Part shown: positions 60,801 to 64,000 of the stretch, one piece after another
Layout of the letters: the number at the start of each line of letters is the position of its first letter
How positions within the stretch are numbered: position 1 is the first letter of the stretch
Assembly: GCF_003386665.1 (NCBI RefSeq)
Contig: NZ_QTUB01000001.1
Span: forward strand, 4,154,001-4,218,000
DNA: 64,000 bases
Direction: 5' to 3'
Origin: Xenorhabdus cabanillasii
Lineage (GTDB): Bacteria > Pseudomonadota > Gammaproteobacteria > Enterobacterales > Enterobacteriaceae
Translations under genes and position numbers: made by a program
The notes under the pieces: generated by a model
Databases searched by the model: none
The model's input: only the letters and a program-made list of their open reading frames with translations
What the model was told of the DNA's origin: nothing

Positions 60801-63800
60801 TTCTCCACAAAATGCAGCTCTTTGGGGAACTGGTCATAGTTCTCATAATTAGCCAGTATGAACTGTTCAACCGCTTTGATTTGTGCCGGATCTTTCGGGT
60901 TCTCAAGTTTAATTGTCTTGATGGGAGCATGATGATCTTCCGGCCATGAATGCACTTCAAAGCTGTTGTCCAATCCTTCGCGTATTAAGATATGTCGCTC
61001 AGAACGCAGACGATAGAATGGCAGAGTTTTATTCAACATGCCGTCGATAGCACCCAGTTTAACGTTCAGATCAACCAGTGTATCGGGCTGATAACCCTGA
61101 GGGTTCATAGCCAGATATTTTTTCTGCTCAATTGGATTCAGGGCGTCGAAACGTACCTTAACGCCAATTTCTTTGTCCGACAGCCGGCTACCAATAAGTT
61201 TCAGTGGCAGGTTTTTATACTCGTGAGCGGGTTTATCCAATAAACGGATTTCTCCCACCATACCTTCACGCTGCAATTGGCGAAGTACCGGTAATTCGAG
61301 ATTCCAGAAAGTGTTCCCCAAAAGTAAACCATTTTCCGCCACGACATACACATCTCCGCGTGCTTTGGTTGCATATACTGAACTCCATAGTCCCATATTG
61401 CTCCAGGCAGCGGTCTGAATTGCCAATTGCTGTTTTTTTTGCTGAGCGTCATTAGGATCAAGGGAGTGTGATGCCCAATGAAGCAATTGGTTACTCAATG
61501 AAGTACCAAACGAGTGTCCCGGCAAATCAATGTTATAAACCACCTTCTTACCACCCGCTTGTGCAGCATCCAACAACTCCCGGTATTGTTGGCTATTTTT
61601 TCCTGACCAGAATGTGACCATACTCTGTTCATCGTTTGGCGGATCAAAACGGTAACCGAGCTGTTCCAGTCGCGTCATAAAGCGAACGCGTTTATCCCAG
61701 TCAAAATCAATGGTGGAATCGACAAACAGCTTCGCCAATGAAGCCACTTGATCTTCAGGGACAGTGTGTTCAGTGTTGTTGAGATAACCTTCGATAACAT
61801 CCATCATCTTTTGTCGGTTGATCTCATCAAACTCCATATCCACTCGTTCAATTCCCGGTACAGGAATGTAGTCATCGACTGAAAAATCCATTAGCCGATC
61901 ATTGTCACTATTCAGCCAGCGGTAAATATCCGCCACTTTCTGCGCTCTTGCGGTAATGGAAGACAATGTCGCAGCGTTCGGCCGTTCATGACTATTTTGT
62001 TGCAGGCCATAATCCGAAGCTAAACGCGCATTGCCTAATCCTTCCAGTTCAGTCGGTGCCAAAACAGAAGTAGTGGAAATAGCCTTTGCATTTTTGTCAC
62101 GAGGCGCCACTTTGATCTGCAAACGTTCCATCGCCAGCTTAGCATCAGCCAACACCTTCAGATCATCATCTGACTCCGGGATTTCCTGACTGAAACGGCC
62201 ATCTCCCTGAACAATCGTGTTCGGATTGATATGGCTGCCAGTATGACCAGCAGCACTTGATTGATAAGCCTCGGACAAACCACTGCCTTGGTTTTCTCTG
62301 TGACTCGGCTTTTGTCCGCTATCTTTCGCCACTGTTTCAGCTTCGAATTCTGCCTGTTGGATAGCGTTATACCCAGCATTCTCAGCCTGTTCAGCCCGTT
62401 TTTGTTGCGATTGTGCTTCTTTTGTCCGGTATTCTGCGTTAACGCGGGCGTCATTAATATCCTGCTGAGCACCCCGTTGGTTCTGCTCACTTCGGGTTAC
62501 GCCTGCTGCCGATTTCTCCAGTGCTGATTTCACCTGTTTTTGATGTTGCAGGATAGAGGTGCGCAAAGACCCCAATTGCTGCCCCGCTGTTTCTTTTACC
62601 CTATCCAGTTGTGTCTGGAGGCCATTCAGCAATCCACCGGCAAAATCCTGACGCCACTGTGCTCCCGATTCTCCCTGATGGCTTGTGTAAGTTTGGTTAT
62701 CCAGACTGTCAAGCGCTATGACTTTTGCCAGCAGTTCATCCGTCACAGCCTGCTCTTCTTCCTTGACAGCGTTACGCTGTGCCAGCCCGTTGGTATTCAG
62801 AGCCTCAAGATCGGTAGCCTCCAACTGAGCCTGAGTATCTGCAATTGCCGCCAGTTGTTTTTCTCTTTCCTGCATCAGACGCTGACGGTCTGCTTCTGCG
62901 TTTGCCTTATCATGCAGCACATCACCCGCCACCGAAGTTTGTGATGTGCGTTTTACTTGTGCACTGTCAGAACGATTTGAAGTTGCAACGACATTGTCCA
63001 GAATATAACCTCTGCCGTCACTGTTACCGGTGCCTTTAAACGCCAGCCGGTTACTGCCTGCCTGTGCAACCAGAACCAGTTGCTTATGTTGCCAAACGAC
63101 ATAATCGTCTGAAGACGAGAAAACCACCTGATCATTCCAGAGCACTTCCATACCATTATCATCAGTGCTGCCCGCCCGTCTGGCAAAATCAAAGTCAAGG
63201 GTAATGACTTCACCGGCCTGAAGCGGTCGGAGATCCTGATAAATAGTGGTGTTGGCATGTGCATCCAGTTCAGTGACGTACTTGCCGTGCCCATCGTCAG
63301 GCAAACCATAAGCAGCAGCCGGGTGTTGCACTTCAATGCCGTCGCTAGCCGCCCAACCTTGTCCTCCTGCTTCAAAGTCGCCATTGACAATCAGATTCGG
63401 TTTCCGGGTTTTCGCCTGCTGTTCATCGGCATACATGATGTTTTTCAGCTTGCTGACGTCTGGCGTATTAAGCTGATTCACCGCAGCGTGCAAATCAGTG
63501 GCTAAGTCTGACCTGACTTCCGCCATTTCAGTCAGTTCAAAACCGTTCAGTGCATTGACTTCCGGCAGATTAATGGCACCACGCCCCCGGTAACTGCCGG
63601 ATGTATTCGCTTCATCGCCATTTACCAGAAAATTAATGCCCTGACTGCCCATCACCCCTAATAACGTTTGTTTTATGTTATCAAACAGCGTTGCCAATTT
63701 ATGGCTCTCGGTATTACTGGAAGCCAAAGCGAGATGATAAAAATCGCCGTTTCCGACCTGAATGGCAACGTTATTGCGGGCATAGGCGGCGTGGATATTC

Positions 63801-64000
63801 ATCCCGTCGCCCACATGGATATCGGCATTGCCTGTCCCTTTCATCACCGAAACATTCAGGCCGTCACCCACTTTGGTGTTGATATTGAATTTACCCCACG
63901 CCACACTGACAGAAACACCGTCACCGACTTTGCTATTCACATTCAAATCACCGTGGGTTGCCACGACATTTAAACCATTACCCACGCTGGTAGTGATATT
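54884..64000 (-). CDS. rtxA: MARTX multifunctional-autoprocessing RTX toxin 2, 5' end outside window
   Basis: The C-terminal 3,038 residues of a second MARTX toxin; the frame is open to the right edge (the first visible residues are NITTSVGNG, end of the B repeats). Domain order by position: jelly-roll-like segment near 63400-63000; coiled coil 62880-62270; DUF1-like 61950-61130; membrane-localisation helices 60690-60430; RID with His (60059-60061) and Cys (59345-59347); ABH with its GYSMG Ser (58622-58624); CPD with His in VGHG (57923-57925) and Cys in LVGCS (57788-57790); RTX C repeats 55990-55270. It lacks the C58-like protease of toxin 1: ABH runs straight into the CPD at about 58240. All visible catalytic residues are intact. 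Confidence 0.94.
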   Translation of the reverse strand, partial: NITTSVGNGLNVVATHGDLNVNSKVGDGVSVSVAWGKFNINTKVGDGLNVSVMKGTGNADIHVGDGMNIHAAYARNNVAIQVGNGDFYHLALASSNTESHKLATLFDNIKQTLLGVMGSQGINFLVNGDEANTSGSYRGRGAINLPEVNALNGFELTEMAEVRSDLATDLHAAVNQLNTPDVSKLKNIMYADEQQAKTRKPNLIVNGDFEAGGQGWAASDGIEVQHPAAAYGLPDDGHGKYVTELDAHANTTIYQDLRPLQAGEVITLDFDFARRAGSTDDNGMEVLWNDQVVFSSSDDYVVWQHKQLVLVAQAGSNRLAFKGTGNSDGRGYILDNVVATSNRSDSAQVKRTSQTSVAGDVLHDKANAEADRQRLMQEREKQLAAIADTQAQLEATDLEALNTNGLAQRNAVKEEEQAVTDELLAKVIALDSLDNQTYTSHQGESGAQWRQDFAGGLLNGLQTQLDRVKETAGQQLGSLRTSILQHQKQVKSALEKSAAGVTRSEQNQRGAQQDINDARVNAEYRTKEAQSQQKRAEQAENAGYNAIQQAEFEAETVAKDSGQKPSHRENQGSGLSEAYQSSAAGHTGSHINPNTIVQGDGRFSQEIPESDDDLKVLADAKLAMERLQIKVAPRDKNAKAISTTSVLAPTELEGLGNARLASDYGLQQNSHERPNAATLSSITARAQKVADIYRWLNSDNDRLMDFSVDDYIPVPGIERVDMEFDEINRQKMMDVIEGYLNNTEHTVPEDQVASLAKLFVDSTIDFDWDKRVRFMTRLEQLGYRFDPPNDEQSMVTFWSGKNSQQYRELLDAAQAGGKKVVYNIDLPGHSFGTSLSNQLLHWASHSLDPNDAQQKKQQLAIQTAAWSNMGLWSSVYATKARGDVYVVAENGLLLGNTFWNLELPVLRQLQREGMVGEIRLLDKPAHEYKNLPLKLIGSRLSDKEIGVKVRFDALNPIEQKKYLAMNPQGYQPDTLVDLNVKLGAIDGMLNKTLPFYRLRSERHILIREGLDNSFEVHSWPEDHHAPIKTIKLENPKDPAQIKAVEQFILANYENYDQFPKELHFVENCIVSYEQRRTRILAEKVDGRWNYRPRAELMSTNELQLRAYIKGKQIGESYRNIIEALQRYEQALLEDRDYSLDAIERLTYLRQQVEGYLLGHAESKRVPAMKQLLSQIDIRLTESMILAEPTLRSSGKGSFSELYSKLSNSNLRDPQHLYIDAHGDFVTQGRFSVKVAKDTVGIGVKQVMSAITREYGQEVTNAVFSKLTARDLARDGVGIDIAGLRKVHLAIERHLSPVSATLYIWKPSDHSTVGHAALQIGQGRVKVNAEDIKNFNDMNYVSWWPAGSKSLNLRELFDATHTQSDFRVRWRDLSMPVHQNPALRYDVASEEDDDFGLVDGSAELKEFVEKLRTAKGVDAKFKDVSESFAMAALANPDMLKSAEIPPHIYRPFLAQWRDDTMDMQEVAQRFAEVLRMAAALQNSKRMEHLISNVTRQFAERELADINAFKEGKADPGRVFRINLEGLDVAAMQAEWEKISTDPDARYQLLSKNCSTVVARVLKAGGAEKVLGYAWLPGFGIWKPNDLFNYGQALQKVVQTKRNRGKYRRLNDDDAERFLNQADDLHEEMLEKIAIENDGTPLREREARNPLARFMNNELYGVKEDRRRISKAVQIGLGREIDLRIAEKVTLQGEAGRLEGYYHHGNSSTSSSNASSKVILFIHGSGTSAEEQASKIKMHYQKQGVDMLAVSMRGYGTSDGRPDENGLYQDARTMFRYLVNERGIRPGNIIIHGYSMGAPIAADLARYAARRGQSVAGLLLDRPMPSMTKAITAHNIPNPTGVIAVLAKAVNGKFSVEKNLQGLSKTVPIMLLTGRDGLGAEGEKLRIKLENAGYNISGEHTYLGHDSSNRMMALYAHKIVAKLFVETTMKNALGPVLGTERPLHNQDVHSWENIEVTPQPEGGNTRFDSQIIIQTENDLVVAKAAANLAGKHPDSSVVIQLDANGQYRVVYGDPTRLTGKLRWQIVGHGREATELNYTRMSGYSADELAIRLKQFIHRFRYANTPEHISLVGCSLISDDKRDGFARHFISELERQGIRVSVSARSSHIAVDNTGRKYTRDAQEQWVHKLYDNKIVLNWNNNGELATYSERVRHGISESDILLSHVGIRDTNARATGAIADNREIFQAPGRRHYQNDDYVNRASANDRLSYSGNVQLQIGNGEFTSINWGTTNVGIKLGSGGFKSLAFGDNNVMVHLGNGDSKHSVNIAGYQALEGAQLFIGNRNISFNQGRSNDLIVMMDKSIPTPPMLNPFDGVSRISGVLQDISGSFFSPGWLAEQESQWTVASVKKYLRDMSGLDLTSSVDYRSLAEIDSQDLRSGRGLKSDIESALNKKYNQWLGGNAPKLNNLSRADKFRQANEKLAFNFAVGGQGADIQVTTGNWNFMFGDNIQSLLDINLGSLFGLMTQQYTTTGLAKTTFTFSVTDLPRQVKNKLLRNLASVDADTTLGDIFNVDYTPEGGIVSRTNQSVDGIAIMDEILEIISEFSSSQLKAFIDPQTLHDYIRTNMAAGTDALHSFLENHGLKKKAPADNQEEQVIEPVEQVKNQTKGDGQPDCTYGFNTLNLPNLFATLFSQNKQQEMQSLVVNLKQNLTADLLNMQNKTFDFLRNSGHLQDDGDIHISLGNYNFNWGGDGKDLGAYLGDNNNFWGGRGNDVYYSLGTSNIFTGGVGNDTGVLLGRENIMFGGVGDDVAVLAGRINYACMGDGNDQVFAFGEGGVIESGEGHDYIVVSGTFNHIDGGKAQDYVVTIGNNNQVELAEGNDFATVFGNDNRIEGNEGNDSIKLVGYHALINGGAGNDHLIADVISKFSQLNGGDGDDLLVLGGYQNRFTGGTGVNSFVVSSDVIDSIVEDIKYNDKIIFNNLNWQNLWFQRSGDDLVLLTARNMTDTSVQGQFEATGSVTFNNYFNGNQAEIITRMGNKDVWREREFTALSANAVDSLVQAMSGFAPTIGDSGFINSLDSQTKSAILAAWSDTTIGKTKLV

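Overview
The window is chromosomal DNA of an insect- or nematode-associated enterobacterium, most likely Photorhabdus (Xenorhabdus is the alternative). Three things point there. Proteins such as SdhD, SdhC, SucA, TolB, Pal and Pgm are close to their E. coli counterparts. Gene order follows the E. coli 15-17 min segment with gaps: aroG, pnuC, tRNA-Lys, cpoB-pal-tolBARQ-ybgC, ybgE-cydXBA, sucDCBA, sdhBADC, gltA, ybgI, ybfA, kdp, pgm-seqA, ybfF. Two giant MARTX-type toxin genes sit at the end. The genus is an inference from family knowledge; no marker sequence proves it.

Layout. 1-10764 (minus strand): 5' part of aroG, pnuC, two identical tRNA-Lys genes beside a decayed third copy, the Tol-Pal envelope system, and the cytochrome bd oxidase operon with its small subunit gene cydX. 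11394-21266 (minus): the TCA cluster sdhCDAB-sucABCD, divergent from gltA (21890-23173, plus). 23384-25417: an AraC-type regulator divergent from a Bcr/CflA-like exporter. 25427-25882: a broken Xre-type antitoxin gene behind two palindromic operator-like sites. 25910-27109: ybgI and ybfA. 27470-34729 (plus): kdpFABCD, in which kdpA carries a +1-base frameshift and kdpE is absent. 34793-35299 (minus): an orphan protein whose His-Gly and Ala-Cys motifs resemble a caspase-fold (clan CD) protease, laid out like the MARTX autoprocessing domain. 35498-38829: pgm, seqA and ybfF. 39118-40803: a SAM methyltransferase and an inositol-monophosphatase-family gene. 40985-64000 (minus): two tandem MARTX toxin genes, the second running off the window end.

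How the parts fit. The first two thirds are respiratory and envelope housekeeping: TCA enzymes feed electrons through succinate dehydrogenase to quinol, cytochrome bd oxidises quinol, and Tol-Pal keeps the outer membrane tethered. The last third is accessory. The two toxins share the order glycine-rich repeats, helical region, DUF1-like, membrane-localisation, Rho-inactivation (RID) and alpha/beta-hydrolase (ABH) domains, inositol-phosphate-activated cysteine protease (CPD), and C-terminal RTX repeats. Toxin 1 carries one additional cassette, a C58/PaToxP-like cysteine protease, between ABH and CPD; toxin 2 joins ABH directly to CPD. Stretches of almost identical DNA between them suggest recent recombination. 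No acyltransferase or type I secretion genes for the toxins lie in the window.

Signs of genome erosion or exchange: no nadA between pnuC and the tRNAs, the frameshifted kdpA, the missing kdpE, the broken antitoxin gene and the decayed tRNA.
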